A DNA stretch of 64,000 nucleotides, from positions 186,001-250,000 of the forward strand of contig NZ_WOCD01000001.1 in NCBI RefSeq assembly GCF_009728465.1. The letters run 5' to 3'. A program made the translations under genes and the position numbers. Under the pieces are notes generated by a model. It did no database searches. It saw nothing but the letters and a program-made list of their open reading frames with translations, and was not told where the DNA came from. The stretch comes from Psychrosphaera haliotis (GTDB taxonomy: Bacteria > Pseudomonadota > Gammaproteobacteria > Enterobacterales > Alteromonadaceae). Position 1 is the first letter of the stretch. Each line of letters begins with the position of its first letter. This document shows, one piece after another, positions 38,626 to 47,604 of this stretch.

Positions 38626-39300
38626 ATGAGCGAAGAAGCGCATTACCCACTCACTGACTTTATTACCTTTCCAGAACAACAAATGCTGGCAAGATCAGAA
38701 GAGTATTTAGACGAGATAAAACGACGTCATAGTATTAGAAAGTTCAGTGATAAAGCGGTACCAAAAGAAATCATAGAGAACTGTATTAAAGCGGCAGGTA
38801 CCGCACCAAGTGGCGCAAACCATCAGCCTTGGCACTTTGTTGCACTTAATAACGCTGACATTAAAAGGCAAGTAAGAGAACAAGCAGAAATACATGAACA
38901 AGGCTTTTATGAAGGCAGAGCTGGTGACGAATGGTTAGAAGCATTAAAACCTTTAGGTACTGATGCTAACAAGCCATTTTTAGAACATGCCCCTTGGTTA
39001 ATCGCTGTCTTTTCGCAAAAAAAAGGCGGTATTAAGCCCGGTGATCAGAACACAAATTACTATGTGCATGAATCCGTTGGTCTCGCCACTGGTTTCTTAA
39101 TTAATGCCTTGCACCATAGCGGCCTAGCAACTCTCACTCATACCCCGAAACCAATGCAATTCCTCACTAAGATATGTCAGCGTCCAGACAATGAGAGGCC
39201 ATTTATGTTACTTGTTGTTGGTTATCCAGCTGAAGACGCAACGATTCCGCATCATGCTACCGTTAAAAAGTCACTAGAAAGCATAGCAACATTTTTATAG
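38626..39300 (+). CDS. Nitroreductase-fold flavoprotein, iodotyrosine-deiodinase-like
   Basis: An FMN enzyme of 224 residues in the nitroreductase superfamily, IYD branch: RRHSIRKFSDKAVP, then APSGANHQPWHFV. The residues that mark iodotyrosine deiodinase (Glu157, Tyr161 and Lys182 of the human enzyme, which close the lid over the substrate zwitterion) align with E91, Y95 and K116 here, with identical spacings of 4 and 21. It could act as a reductive dehalogenase of halotyrosines, common in seawater. A general nitroreductase is the alternative. GGAG precedes the ATG. An aldo/keto reductase gene follows after 12 bases, probably in one operon. Confidence 0.85.
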   Translation: MSEEAHYPLTDFITFPEQQMLARSEEYLDEIKRRHSIRKFSDKAVPKEIIENCIKAAGTAPSGANHQPWHFVALNNADIKRQVREQAEIHEQGFYEGRAGDEWLEALKPLGTDANKPFLEHAPWLIAVFSQKKGGIKPGDQNTNYYVHESVGLATGFLINALHHSGLATLTHTPKPMQFLTKICQRPDNERPFMLLVVGYPAEDATIPHHATVKKSLESIATFL

Positions 39301-39312
39301 TCAGGATTAACA

Positions 39313-40365
39313 ATGAAATATAATAAATTGGGTAGCAGCGACATAAAAGTGTCTGAAGTTTGTTTAGGCTCAATGACATGGGGAGTTCAAAACAACCAGT
39401 CCGACGCAAATCAACAAATTGAACAAGCCATGTCTAGAGGCGTTAACTTCATTGATACGGCAGAGTTATACCCTGTACCGCCTACGGGCGAAAAGTACGG
39501 TGATACAGAGCAAATCATCGGCAACTACGTAAGTGCCAATAAAAAGAAGCGCAATGACATTGTATTAGCCACGAAAATAGCGGGAAATGGTTTACCTTGG
39601 ATCCGCAAATCTGCAGATATTGATGGTGACGCTATTATTAAGTCGGTAGATGCTTCACTGAAGAGATTACAAACAGATTACATCGACTTATACCAACTTC
39701 ATTGGCCAAATAGAACGTCACCTCACTTTTCTAAACACCGCCCTAATGCCGTTAAGTTTTCTGACGTTGATAAAGATAAACAAGTTAGTAATATGTTAAC
39801 TATATTACAAGCACTCAATGACTGTGTTAAAGCCGGTAAAATAAGACACTGCGGGCTATCTGACGATACTACTTGGGGAATCAACCAGTATATAAAACTA
39901 AGTGAAAAGTACGCTTTACCTAAAATGGTTTCCATTCAAAATGAGTTTAGTTTGTTACACGCCAAAGATTGGCCTTATTTAATTGAAAACTGTATTCATG
40001 AAGATATTGCTTATTTACCGTGGTCGCCACTTGCAGGCGGAGCATTATCCGGTAAGTACTTAAACAATATGAGGCCTGAGGGAAGTCGATGGACATTAAC
40101 ACAACGTAATGGCCTTTTTAGAGACACACCAAATAGTCAACTTGCTATTGCCGAATATAAATTAATTGCGCAGCAGTTTAATTTAACACCCAGTCAACTG
40201 GCACTTGCTTGGTGTAAACAAATAGACGGTGTTACCTCCACAATTATTGGCGCAACAACGTTGCAACAATTAGATGAAAACATTGACGCTTTTAACGTTG
40301 AGCTTCCTGAAGAAGCATTGGTGAAAATTGATTCAGCTTTTCAACAATTCCCGGCTCCATTCTAA
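39313..40365 (+). CDS. Aldo/keto reductase, Tas family
   Basis: A cytosolic NADPH-dependent oxidoreductase of 350 residues with the (beta/alpha)8 fold. It resembles E. coli Tas along its length: FIDTAELYPVPPTGE with catalytic Asp and Tyr, the catalytic Lys in LATKIAG, and His in LYQLHWP. The insertion with HWPNRTSPHF and the YLPWSPLAGGALSGKYL segment also fit. The physiological substrate is unknown. AGGA precedes the ATG. Close linkage to the deiodinase-like gene suggests shared expression. Confidence 0.9.
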   Translation: MKYNKLGSSDIKVSEVCLGSMTWGVQNNQSDANQQIEQAMSRGVNFIDTAELYPVPPTGEKYGDTEQIIGNYVSANKKKRNDIVLATKIAGNGLPWIRKSADIDGDAIIKSVDASLKRLQTDYIDLYQLHWPNRTSPHFSKHRPNAVKFSDVDKDKQVSNMLTILQALNDCVKAGKIRHCGLSDDTTWGINQYIKLSEKYALPKMVSIQNEFSLLHAKDWPYLIENCIHEDIAYLPWSPLAGGALSGKYLNNMRPEGSRWTLTQRNGLFRDTPNSQLAIAEYKLIAQQFNLTPSQLALAWCKQIDGVTSTIIGATTLQQLDENIDAFNVELPEEALVKIDSAFQQFPAPF

Positions 40366-40371
40366 AAAATA

Positions 40372-40402
40372 GTCGCAAGTTTATTCAATATGAACTTGCG
40401 AC
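40372..40402 (-). terminator. Ten-base-pair hairpin with minus-strand T-tract
   Basis: GTCGCAAGTT and AACTTGCGAC form a perfect 10-bp stem with an 11-base loop just after the aldo/keto reductase gene. On the plus strand no T-run follows. On the minus strand the hairpin is followed by TATTTTTT, so it would terminate leftward transcription, although no leftward gene was found to its right. It may still act as a 3'-end structure for the reductase mRNA. Confidence 0.45.
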
Positions 40403-40565
40403 CGCTAATCCATAGCCAATACTCTAATGTCATTAAACGTTTAGCCTTTTAAATAAAAAGAATAAATGAGAAGTTTTTCAACCGCTTAGCAACCACAACC
40501 AAATAAACTAGATAAAAACCCTCCACCTAAGCTTGACCATTAAATGAACAAGTAGTAACCTTAAT

Positions 40566-40587
40566 GTACCACTTGTGGTAGTGGTAC
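40566..40587. promoter_or_regulatory. Inverted-repeat operator upstream of the GntR gene
   Basis: GTACCAC and GTGGTAC form a perfect 7-bp inverted repeat with an eight-base spacer. The overlapping TACCAC-TT-GTGGTA is a second perfect repeat. It lies 21 bases upstream of the regulator's ATG, a position typical for autorepression. YtrA-type GntR proteins usually control their own operon. Binding is inferred. Confidence 0.55.
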
Positions 40588-40607
40588 ACGTAACCCAAGG
40601 TGTTTAC

Positions 40608-40991
40608 ATGATTACAATTGATATGGACAGCCGCGAACCTATGTTTAGTCAATTAGTTGCCCAAATTAAAAAGGCAATTTTAGATAAAACGATAGGTCCA
40701 GGAGATGCGTTGCCTTCAATTAGGCAATTAGCGAACGACCTAGATATTAATGCCAAGACGGTAGCGAAAGCTTACGACCTGCTAGAGCGAGATAATGTTA
40801 TCGAAAAGAAAGGCTACAGGGGAACGTTTGTCCACCCTAATGCTTATTCTAATAGTCAGTTCGACTTAGAGGATTGGCTTGATGAGCAGTTGGCATCGTT
40901 ACTAGCAATACTTAAAACCAGTGGAGCGACTGATTCTGAAATTCGTATCGCTTTTAATAAAGTAATGTCTCAACAGATAAAAGGGAAATAA
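40608..40991 (+). CDS. GntR-family regulator, YtrA subfamily
   Basis: A small transcriptional regulator of 127 residues with an N-terminal winged helix (MFSQLVAQIKKAILDKTIGPGDALPSIRQLANDLDINAKTVAKAYDLLERDNVI) and only a short C-terminal helical dimerisation tail, the YtrA type. The ATG at 40608 follows AAGG and gives the usual N-terminus; a GTG/ATG-initiated form 11 codons longer is possible but would run through the operator repeat. The stop overlaps the ATG of the following membrane-protein gene, which is the likely target. Confidence 0.9.
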   Translation: MITIDMDSREPMFSQLVAQIKKAILDKTIGPGDALPSIRQLANDLDINAKTVAKAYDLLERDNVIEKKGYRGTFVHPNAYSNSQFDLEDWLDEQLASLLAILKTSGATDSEIRIAFNKVMSQQIKGK

Positions 40992-41839
40992 TGATGAACC
41001 TATCCGACCCAGCAATAGTTTGGTTTTACATTGCCGTTGCACTGCAAATTTCCGTGACGACAGTAATTATTCCATTAAAAATAAAGAGCCAATTTGGCAA
41101 ATATTTATCTTTCTACACTGAAGAGGACCACCCAGCACTTTACACCTCCTCTTCTAAAGTTATTGACTACGCATTGCGGTTTTATTTATTGATGTCTATT
41201 AGCATGGCTGGTGCGAGTTTCTATTTTCTTTATTCGTCATTTACTAATAAACAAGAGCTTTTTAATTGGGATAACCAATCCGGTATTATGGTGTTATTCC
41301 TGATGTCTCTATTACCGTTGTTTTTCTTAATCTTTGTTAATAAGCGTTACTTTAAACTTCTCAAAGACCACGCCTCAAAAAAGCGTACGGCGTCATTAAC
41401 TATAAGACGTTGGCAAGACTTTATCCCTAAGTTTTCCATTGCCCTTCTAATTTTAGGTCACATCCTATTTGTTGCTGTAAATCAGTACTTTCAACTACAC
41501 CCCTTTGATGGATTTGCGGGCTATGTAAACTACCTTGGAGTGATTTTTCTCGATACAGTTAACGTGGTGGCTATTTCACTCATCATTAAAGGAAAAAATT
41601 TATCACAAGTGAAAGGAGAAGATAAAAAGAGAATTTTCCAGGCTCGAGCAATTAAGATTAACGTCACTATTTGGATCGTAGCAATTTACTACTTAGTTAT
41701 CGCATTGCTTTTAGCAGGGGCTGAACTTAGGGACTATGCGTTGGTCATCCAAAGTCTCTACTTTGTTCTTATCTACGTAATGGTGAACAAACTGTTTGTT
41801 AGTTCAAGTGACATAACACCTCCACATTCAACTGCTTAA
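40991..41839 (+). CDS. Six-helix membrane protein, unknown function
   Basis: An integral membrane protein of 282 residues with about six helices and polar loops (SFYTEEDHPALYTSSSK, KRTASLTIRRWQ, KNLSQVKGEDKKR). No family was recognised. Its start overlaps the stop of the YtrA-type regulator (TAATG), so the two are one operon. YtrA-type regulators often control ABC transporters or membrane proteins answering cell-envelope antibiotics, but no ATPase is present here, so a stress role is only a guess. A second ATG follows directly at 40994. It overlaps the convergent kinase gene by four bases. Confidence 0.75.
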   Translation: MMNLSDPAIVWFYIAVALQISVTTVIIPLKIKSQFGKYLSFYTEEDHPALYTSSSKVIDYALRFYLLMSISMAGASFYFLYSSFTNKQELFNWDNQSGIMVLFLMSLLPLFFLIFVNKRYFKLLKDHASKKRTASLTIRRWQDFIPKFSIALLILGHILFVAVNQYFQLHPFDGFAGYVNYLGVIFLDTVNVVAISLIIKGKNLSQVKGEDKKRIFQARAIKINVTIWIVAIYYLVIALLLAGAELRDYALVIQSLYFVLIYVMVNKLFVSSSDITPPHSTA

Positions 41840-44028
41840 TTAAGAGTTTCAATTAAATAATGATCCAACTCCCGGTAGAGTTTATTGATCTCTACCGGTT
41901 TACCAATATGAGCAACAAAACCAGTAGCCATATATTTTGCGACATCCTCGCTCATTACATTGGCAGTTAACGCGACAATCGGCACGCGGTTATCCATTTT
42001 CCTTATCTCTACACAAGCTTCAATGCCATCCATAATTGGCATTTGAATATCCATAAATACAATGTCCGGTTTAACCTCATTAAACTTTTCCACAGCTTCC
42101 TTACCATCAAAAGCAACAACGATATTGGCAAGTGTAGGCTTCATCATCGCTAAGAACACAGTTTGATTAATTTTATTATCTTCGGCTAACAAAATCGTCT
42201 TCCCTTTTAATCTAGGAGTTCCAATTTTAGTTTTCCGTTCAACCGTTAGTTTTTCCATGTCAGTTTGCGCTAAAGGTAACAGTAGTTTAAATGTGGTGCC
42301 TTTAGTCAATACACTGTCCACTTTAATTTGTCCGCCCATCAACGAAACCAGCTGGCTCGTAATAGCCATTCCCAAACCAGTACCACCGTACTTTCTAGTT
42401 GTACTCTTATCCGCTTGTTCAAATCGAGAAAATAAACTGCCGATGATTGTTTTAGACATACCAATACCTGTATCTCGACATTTTAAGAATAGCTGCTCAT
42501 TCTCAACTTTTAAATCTATAAAAACACCGCCTTTGTCGGTAAATTTAATCGCATTTGAAAGTAGGTTTAACGCTATTTGTTTAATCCTAACAGGATCACC
42601 CAACCACCCTTCTCGATAGCTACTGTCCAACGTTAACTCTATAGATATACCTTTAGATTCAGCTTCTGGTTGTAACTCGGCGATTGTTGACTCCACAAGC
42701 TTACTAACATTAATTGGTATGACTTCTATTGCTAATCTACCCGCTTCAATTTTCGAAAAATCCAGTATGTCATTAACAATAGTCAGCAACATTTTTGAAG
42801 ACAGTATGCCTTTTTCAACTAACTCTTCAGATTCGTAAGGTAGAGACTGTCGTTGTAAAATTTGAAGAGTACCTAAAATTCCATTCATTGGGGTTCGTAT
42901 TTCATGACTCATGTTTGCTAAGAAATTTCCTTTAGCTTGTTCTGAAACCTCTGCCTTTAATTTTTGCTTTTGTAAATCCAGAAACTGTTGATTTACTGTT
43001 GTAGACATATGGTCCATTGCCTTAAAAACACTATCAAACTCTAAAAACTCCGACTCTATATCGCAAACAATATATCGACCACTCTGAATCGAGTTCGCTA
43101 CCTTTTCTAAGTTTTTTAATGGCTTTCTTAGTCTTTTTGAGAACTTTATCATGTAAAAAATCAGTAAAACAAAGGTTAATAAAATAATGAAAAGCGATGA
43201 CGCGATGGAGTTGAATACTGACGTTGTATAGTAATTTTTATCATGAACCACTTGAATATCAAGGTTCACTCCGTCTTTTTTAGTGGTAAATGTTGAATAG
43301 GTATAAGTTAGATCACTGTCAAAGTGAGTATTACTTTTTGTAAACCAGTTAACACCATTTACTACAACTTTAGTGTTGCTGTAGTTTGTACTTTTATCGT
43401 TAATTAATAGGTAATTAGGATTAAGTAGTAAATATAAAATAGCGGTTGTTTGGTAGGGGTCTATCAATGACTCATTTGACTTTCTAAGCGCAATAGAAAG
43501 AAACAAACTGCCCTCAGTGCTAGCACTTTCCACATCAATAATTTCTGGCGTATAAAATAGTGCTAATTGAAAGTCAGTATTGTTCCTTTGCATTAATGAT
43601 TTTGTATAAGGTAACAATGTACTTCTATCAAACTTTAACGCCTCTAACGGAAAGCCTTCAACTACAAACTCTGAGCCGTCACTAATAAATGCGGCGTCAA
43701 TTAGAGGATTCACATTTACGATTCGTTTTAATTCTCTAAAGGCATATTGTGTATATAAAAGGTTAGTAGGTAACTCAGCTAAAACTTTGTTATCCGCTAA
43801 AGAGCTTAAGCCATATATTTGTTTGGCTAGTTCATTTTGCAAGTCTAAAGCAACAGAACTACTATGCTGTTTTACGTCTTCTTTGGCTAAAGAAATACTC
43901 TGTTTATAAGACTCCAAACCGAAAATGACAACACATACCGAAATCAAAATTAAAGTAGCGAATGAAAGCTTAAATTGAATTTCTTTAAGTACGCTTTTTT
44001 TATTTTGGCTTTTGATTCTATCAGTCAT
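41836..44028 (-). CDS. Hybrid sensor histidine kinase
   Basis: An inner-membrane sensor of about 730 residues: TM1 at about 20-40, an extracytoplasmic sensor domain of about 230 residues, TM2 near 275-295, a HAMP-like region, a HisKA box NMSHEIRTPMNGILG, HATPase motifs (NLLSNAIKF, DTGIGM, GTGLGMAI) and a C-terminal receiver with phospho-Asp in VFMDIQMPIMDG. No Hpt domain is attached. The ATG at 44028 has AGGA seven bases before it and overlaps the upstream binding-protein gene by eight bases, so the two are translationally coupled. This points to a binding-protein-dependent sensor, as in LuxP/LuxQ. The signal is unknown. Confidence 0.91.
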   Translation of the reverse strand: MTDRIKSQNKKSVLKEIQFKLSFATLILISVCVVIFGLESYKQSISLAKEDVKQHSSSVALDLQNELAKQIYGLSSLADNKVLAELPTNLLYTQYAFRELKRIVNVNPLIDAAFISDGSEFVVEGFPLEALKFDRSTLLPYTKSLMQRNNTDFQLALFYTPEIIDVESASTEGSLFLSIALRKSNESLIDPYQTTAILYLLLNPNYLLINDKSTNYSNTKVVVNGVNWFTKSNTHFDSDLTYTYSTFTTKKDGVNLDIQVVHDKNYYTTSVFNSIASSLFIILLTFVLLIFYMIKFSKRLRKPLKNLEKVANSIQSGRYIVCDIESEFLEFDSVFKAMDHMSTTVNQQFLDLQKQKLKAEVSEQAKGNFLANMSHEIRTPMNGILGTLQILQRQSLPYESEELVEKGILSSKMLLTIVNDILDFSKIEAGRLAIEVIPINVSKLVESTIAELQPEAESKGISIELTLDSSYREGWLGDPVRIKQIALNLLSNAIKFTDKGGVFIDLKVENEQLFLKCRDTGIGMSKTIIGSLFSRFEQADKSTTRKYGGTGLGMAITSQLVSLMGGQIKVDSVLTKGTTFKLLLPLAQTDMEKLTVERKTKIGTPRLKGKTILLAEDNKINQTVFLAMMKPTLANIVVAFDGKEAVEKFNEVKPDIVFMDIQMPIMDGIEACVEIRKMDNRVPIVALTANVMSEDVAKYMATGFVAHIGKPVEINKLYRELDHYLIETLN

Positions 44029-45223
44029 TATCATTCCTAGCAGAACCATGCCCAATAGATTTTTCCGCCACATGCTGCATATACCGAGCCGCGGCTTCTG
44101 CATCTAACACGTCCGCTAAATAGCGATTAGTTCCTTTTAGCATTGCCTCCCAAACTATCGCCATACTTTTTTCATTGGGCATAGGCTCAGATTGTTCTAG
44201 CTGGGTCATTAATACATCAAAATCGGCATTGCCCTTCGACATGATTTTGGCCAAGGTTTTGCTATTGGTAGGAATACTCTTGAGTGTATCCCATATCATT
44301 TCTTGCACCTTTTCCGACTGAAAATAAGTCGCTAACAATCTTAGCTCTTTTTGTTTGGGTCCGTGTAATCCGTTACCGGGAAATGCAAGAACATGTGATG
44401 AAAAATACGGTTGCATTTCTTTATCACCTAGCCTAGGTAATAGAGCTAACCCAAGAAAATCGCCTAGGCTTTTTTTGTATTGACCATAAGCCCAAGAGCC
44501 ATTGATCGAATAAGCTAAGGTGCCTGCCATAAATTGATTTTGAGAACAAACATAGTCACACTCAAGATCAACAATGTTACTAACGCTCAGATTTTTATAC
44601 CATTTTAACGCTTGAACCATACCTTTCGTATTCAACAAAACCTGGTTATCAACAAAAGGAAACTCGCCAAATGTACCCAAAAATGGGATAAACCAATACA
44701 TCTCCAAATAACTCCACGCTATAAGGTTTTGGTCTTCGTTAATACTTCCACCTTGCTGTAGTATTTCCGACCAAGTTTGGCCCGCATTAGCAATGATATT
44801 TTTATTGTAATACAACAATAAGTGATTACCGTACACAATGGGAATACCTCTACTTTTATTGTCAACAAGTGTTGAGTTAATCGCGGCCTTGCGAATGTCT
44901 GCGTTAATTAAATCCTTAGAAATAGTGCTGACATTAATAGAACCTAAACCAGTAAAGTCCGATGGCACAATAACGGCATCGGGTAACTCTTTAATATTGG
45001 CTCGTTGGATTAGTTCAGACTTAAGGTCATTGTTTTTAAATGACGCGACTTTGATTTTAATACCCGTTTGAGCAGTAAACTCATCAAAAATTAATGTGAA
45101 GTCATAGTTTTCCAAACTATAAGCAAGTGATATTTCTTTTGCGTAAGCACTATTAAGTGAAGCTAGAAACAAAAAAATCGCAAATAGTACAGAGCGTTGG
45201 AAGTGTATTAGGATTTTTTTCAA
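44021..45223 (-). CDS. Periplasmic solute-binding protein (family 1)
   Basis: An extracellular solute-binding protein of 400 residues with a Sec signal peptide (residues about 1-28, ending NSAYA) and the MalE-like two-lobed fold (IFDEFTAQTGIKIKVASF, then NHLLLYYNKNIIANAGQTWSEIL and YSINGSWAYGQYKKS). No ABC permease or ATPase gene is adjacent. Instead it overlaps the hybrid kinase gene, so its likely job is to present a ligand, probably a sugar or oligosaccharide by family, to that sensor. Ligand identity is unknown. Confidence 0.87.
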   Translation of the reverse strand: MKKILIHFQRSVLFAIFLFLASLNSAYAKEISLAYSLENYDFTLIFDEFTAQTGIKIKVASFKNNDLKSELIQRANIKELPDAVIVPSDFTGLGSINVSTISKDLINADIRKAAINSTLVDNKSRGIPIVYGNHLLLYYNKNIIANAGQTWSEILQQGGSINEDQNLIAWSYLEMYWFIPFLGTFGEFPFVDNQVLLNTKGMVQALKWYKNLSVSNIVDLECDYVCSQNQFMAGTLAYSINGSWAYGQYKKSLGDFLGLALLPRLGDKEMQPYFSSHVLAFPGNGLHGPKQKELRLLATYFQSEKVQEMIWDTLKSIPTNSKTLAKIMSKGNADFDVLMTQLEQSEPMPNEKSMAIVWEAMLKGTNRYLADVLDAEAAARYMQHVAEKSIGHGSARNDND

Positions 45224-45342
45224 GCGTTGAGCCTCACAAAAACATTGAGACTAAACTATAGGAAATGAATAGGTATTTATCCATTTATAGGCGATAAGGA
45301 CCCAAAAATATAGTATTAAAACTGGGTGTTAAAACTTGGCAT

Positions 45343-45372
45343 TAAAAATAAAAAGCCACAAACTGTGGCTTT
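45343..45372 (-). terminator. Intrinsic terminator after the desaturase gene
   Basis: On the minus strand a 9-bp stem (AAAGCCACA/TGTGGCTTT) with a three-base loop is followed by TTTTTATTTTT. It lies about 23 bases after the desaturase stop. Confidence 0.88.
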
Positions 45373-45394
45373 CTCTTAGGTCTATTTAACTATC

Positions 45395-46420
45395 TTACGG
45401 AAGACTATATCTGACAATCCGACCAACAACTTGGCCAAACTGTTTAAAGATATTACCGTTGTTATATTGAATTCCGTGTCGTTTACAAATTTCTTTTATT
45501 TTAGGGGCAACTTCGGCATATCGATAAGATGGCATCGTTGGGAATAAATGGTGCTCTATTTGATGACTCAAGTTTCCACTTAATATATGAAATACTTTAC
45601 CGCCCTTAATATTAGATGAGCCCATGATTTGGCGATAATACCAATGCCCTTTTGATTCATTCTTTATAACTGACCTGTCAAAAATATGAACATCTTTAGT
45701 GAAGTGGCCACAAAAAATGATTAAATAAGTCCACAAGCTTCGTACAATATTAGCGGTGAAATTACCTAGAATTACAGGAATAAACATAGGTCCAGCTATA
45801 ATTGGGAAGAAGATATAATCTTTAAACAATTGCTTACCCATTTTTGTATAAGCTTGTTTGTCTTCATTAATAAACTCTTTTAGAGGTACCTTTTTAATGA
45901 ACAATCGTCCTAATCTAAGGTTTTGTAATGCAACGCCCCATTGGAAAAGAACAGCAAAAATAACAGCGTAAATAGGTTGAAATAAATACACCGGATTCCA
46001 CTTCTGTTCCTTAAATATTCGTAAAATCGAATAGCCAATGTCATGGTCCATGCCCTTAACATTAGTATAGGTGTGGTGGCTATAGTTGTGCGTCTTTCTC
46101 CAGTTATCAGATGTACCAGCAATATCCCACTCATATGTAGAGCCATTAAAACGCTCATCATTCATAAAGTTGTATTGACCGTGGATCACATTATGACCTA
46201 ATTCCATATTCTCCATTATTTTACTTATCGACAATAATACCGTACCGATAATCCAAAATGGAGGAAACCACGAAAGCATTAAGCAAACTCGTCCAGCTGC
46301 GCCACTGTACCTGACTACTTTTTCAATACGACGAATATAACGAGCGTCTTCTGCTCCTACTTTCGCCATTGTTTCTTCTTTAACCTGATTAATTTCTTTT
46401 TCTAATAATTCAAAATTCAT
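45395..46420 (-). CDS. desB: Fatty acid/acyl-CoA desaturase (DesB-like)
   Basis: A membrane di-iron desaturase of 341 residues that introduces a double bond into acyl chains. The three histidine boxes are present: HNVIHGQ, HNYSHH and HQIEHHLFP, with about four membrane helices between them. The ATG at 46420 overlaps the stop of the reductase gene (ATGA); a longer form from 46459 would lie wholly inside that gene. The reductase-desaturase pair with a divergent TetR gene matches the DesC-DesB-DesT arrangement of Pseudomonas aeruginosa, where it remodels exogenous saturated fatty acids. Regiospecificity (delta-9) is assumed from that match. Confidence 0.88.
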   Translation of the reverse strand: MNFELLEKEINQVKEETMAKVGAEDARYIRRIEKVVRYSGAAGRVCLMLSWFPPFWIIGTVLLSISKIMENMELGHNVIHGQYNFMNDERFNGSTYEWDIAGTSDNWRKTHNYSHHTYTNVKGMDHDIGYSILRIFKEQKWNPVYLFQPIYAVIFAVLFQWGVALQNLRLGRLFIKKVPLKEFINEDKQAYTKMGKQLFKDYIFFPIIAGPMFIPVILGNFTANIVRSLWTYLIIFCGHFTKDVHIFDRSVIKNESKGHWYYRQIMGSSNIKGGKVFHILSGNLSHQIEHHLFPTMPSYRYAEVAPKIKEICKRHGIQYNNGNIFKQFGQVVGRIVRYSLP

Positions 46421-47430
46421 AGCTCTAGCTCCAAATCCTGGCTTGGGAACGTAGTACAAAGTTGAATCGTTTTATTTACGTCGTTTAACAATGATGCGGC
46501 CGAAACGCGACACGTACATTCATGGCAAATACCTTGTTTACAGCCGTGTTTAGCTTTAATTCCGGCATTTAACAAACTGTCTAACAATGTTGTTTTATTA
46601 TCCACAACAATGACTTGATCAGAGTTAATTAGCTTTACATTGATATCCGTTTTAATTTCAGTGCTTACTAATGCGGTTTTCGTTGTTTTAAAGCTTTCTA
46701 AGGTCAAATCAACATTAGTTTCTAAGTCACTAATATGTGCAGACATGGCTTTGTTAAAACGATCCGAACCACATGAAATTGCATTGTTTTTATCTGTAAA
46801 AAACAGTTTTACATTGTTAAGCGTAGATAAGAATGTTCGTCCATCGTGTATCTTAACTTGACCATTTTTATAAAACTTAGATGTTAATATTTCATTTAAT
46901 AATGGTGCTGATGATTCTTCTTCGCCATTTCTTGTTAGGTAAAGTAACGTAGCAGTATCACTATTTCTAGCCTTGAACAGAGGCCACATTGCGGTAATAC
47001 CAATACCACCGGCAATATAAGCATCAAATTTTTCTTTATGGTTTTGACCAAAGGGTCTAGAAACATCTAAAACGGTACCTACTTTAAGAGTTTGCTTGAT
47101 AGCATTACTAACTTTGCCCTGTGTTTTTATAAATAATTCGACTAAGCCTTTGCTATTAGGTAGGTTTGCAATTGAATAGCAACGTTCCTCGCCAATACCG
47201 TCTATTTCAACTTTTAGCCTTATATGCTGCCCAGCTACAAACTCTCCAAACGCTTTGCTTGGTTTCAAAACTAGTTTTACAACATCATTAAGAATGGTTT
47301 TACCTACGACTTTAACCGTTGGAGTATTGGTTTGATAATTGATATTCAACTGTTTAAACCAAAAATCGAGGGCTTGTGGCAAGCACACGCTTTTAAACAT
47401 TTTAGTTACTGTTTGTTTCACAAAATACAC
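46417..47430 (-). CDS. desC: Ferredoxin-type oxidoreductase partner of the desaturase (DesC-like)
   Basis: An electron donor of 337 residues for the desaturase: an FAD-binding domain (RCYSIAN), an NAD(P)-binding domain (AGGIGITAMWP) and a C-terminal plant-type 2Fe-2S domain with C-x4-C-x2-C (CKQGICHEC) and the fourth Cys in IQLC. It is first in the operon and overlaps desB by four bases. The region before it holds TATACA-type repeats shared with the divergent regulator gene. Confidence 0.89.
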   Translation of the reverse strand: MYFVKQTVTKMFKSVCLPQALDFWFKQLNINYQTNTPTVKVVGKTILNDVVKLVLKPSKAFGEFVAGQHIRLKVEIDGIGEERCYSIANLPNSKGLVELFIKTQGKVSNAIKQTLKVGTVLDVSRPFGQNHKEKFDAYIAGGIGITAMWPLFKARNSDTATLLYLTRNGEEESSAPLLNEILTSKFYKNGQVKIHDGRTFLSTLNNVKLFFTDKNNAISCGSDRFNKAMSAHISDLETNVDLTLESFKTTKTALVSTEIKTDINVKLINSDQVIVVDNKTTLLDSLLNAGIKAKHGCKQGICHECTCRVSAASLLNDVNKTIQLCTTFPSQDLELEL

Positions 47431-47466
47431 CTTAAATACACAGTATTCTTAAATTGAAGTTCAGAT

Positions 47467-47504
47467 TATACACATTAATATACAAGTGTATACCAATGTG
47501 TATA
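47467..47504. promoter_or_regulatory. Operator-like TATACA repeat array between desC and desT
   Basis: Three elements occur in 38 bases: TATACAC (47467-47473), the perfect palindrome TATACA-AG-TGTATA (47479-47492) and TGTGTATA (47497-47504). They sit in the divergent gap and are likely binding sites for the DesT/FabR-type repressor. The assignment is inferred from position and symmetry. Confidence 0.6.
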
Positions 47505-47604
47505 TAAATATGTATTTATGAATGTCTTTTAATAAGTTTAAGGCCGCGACTAGTATCTTTGGCGCTAGTGTGGAAAAATACTAATATTATCCAATTAAGA
47601 TAGT

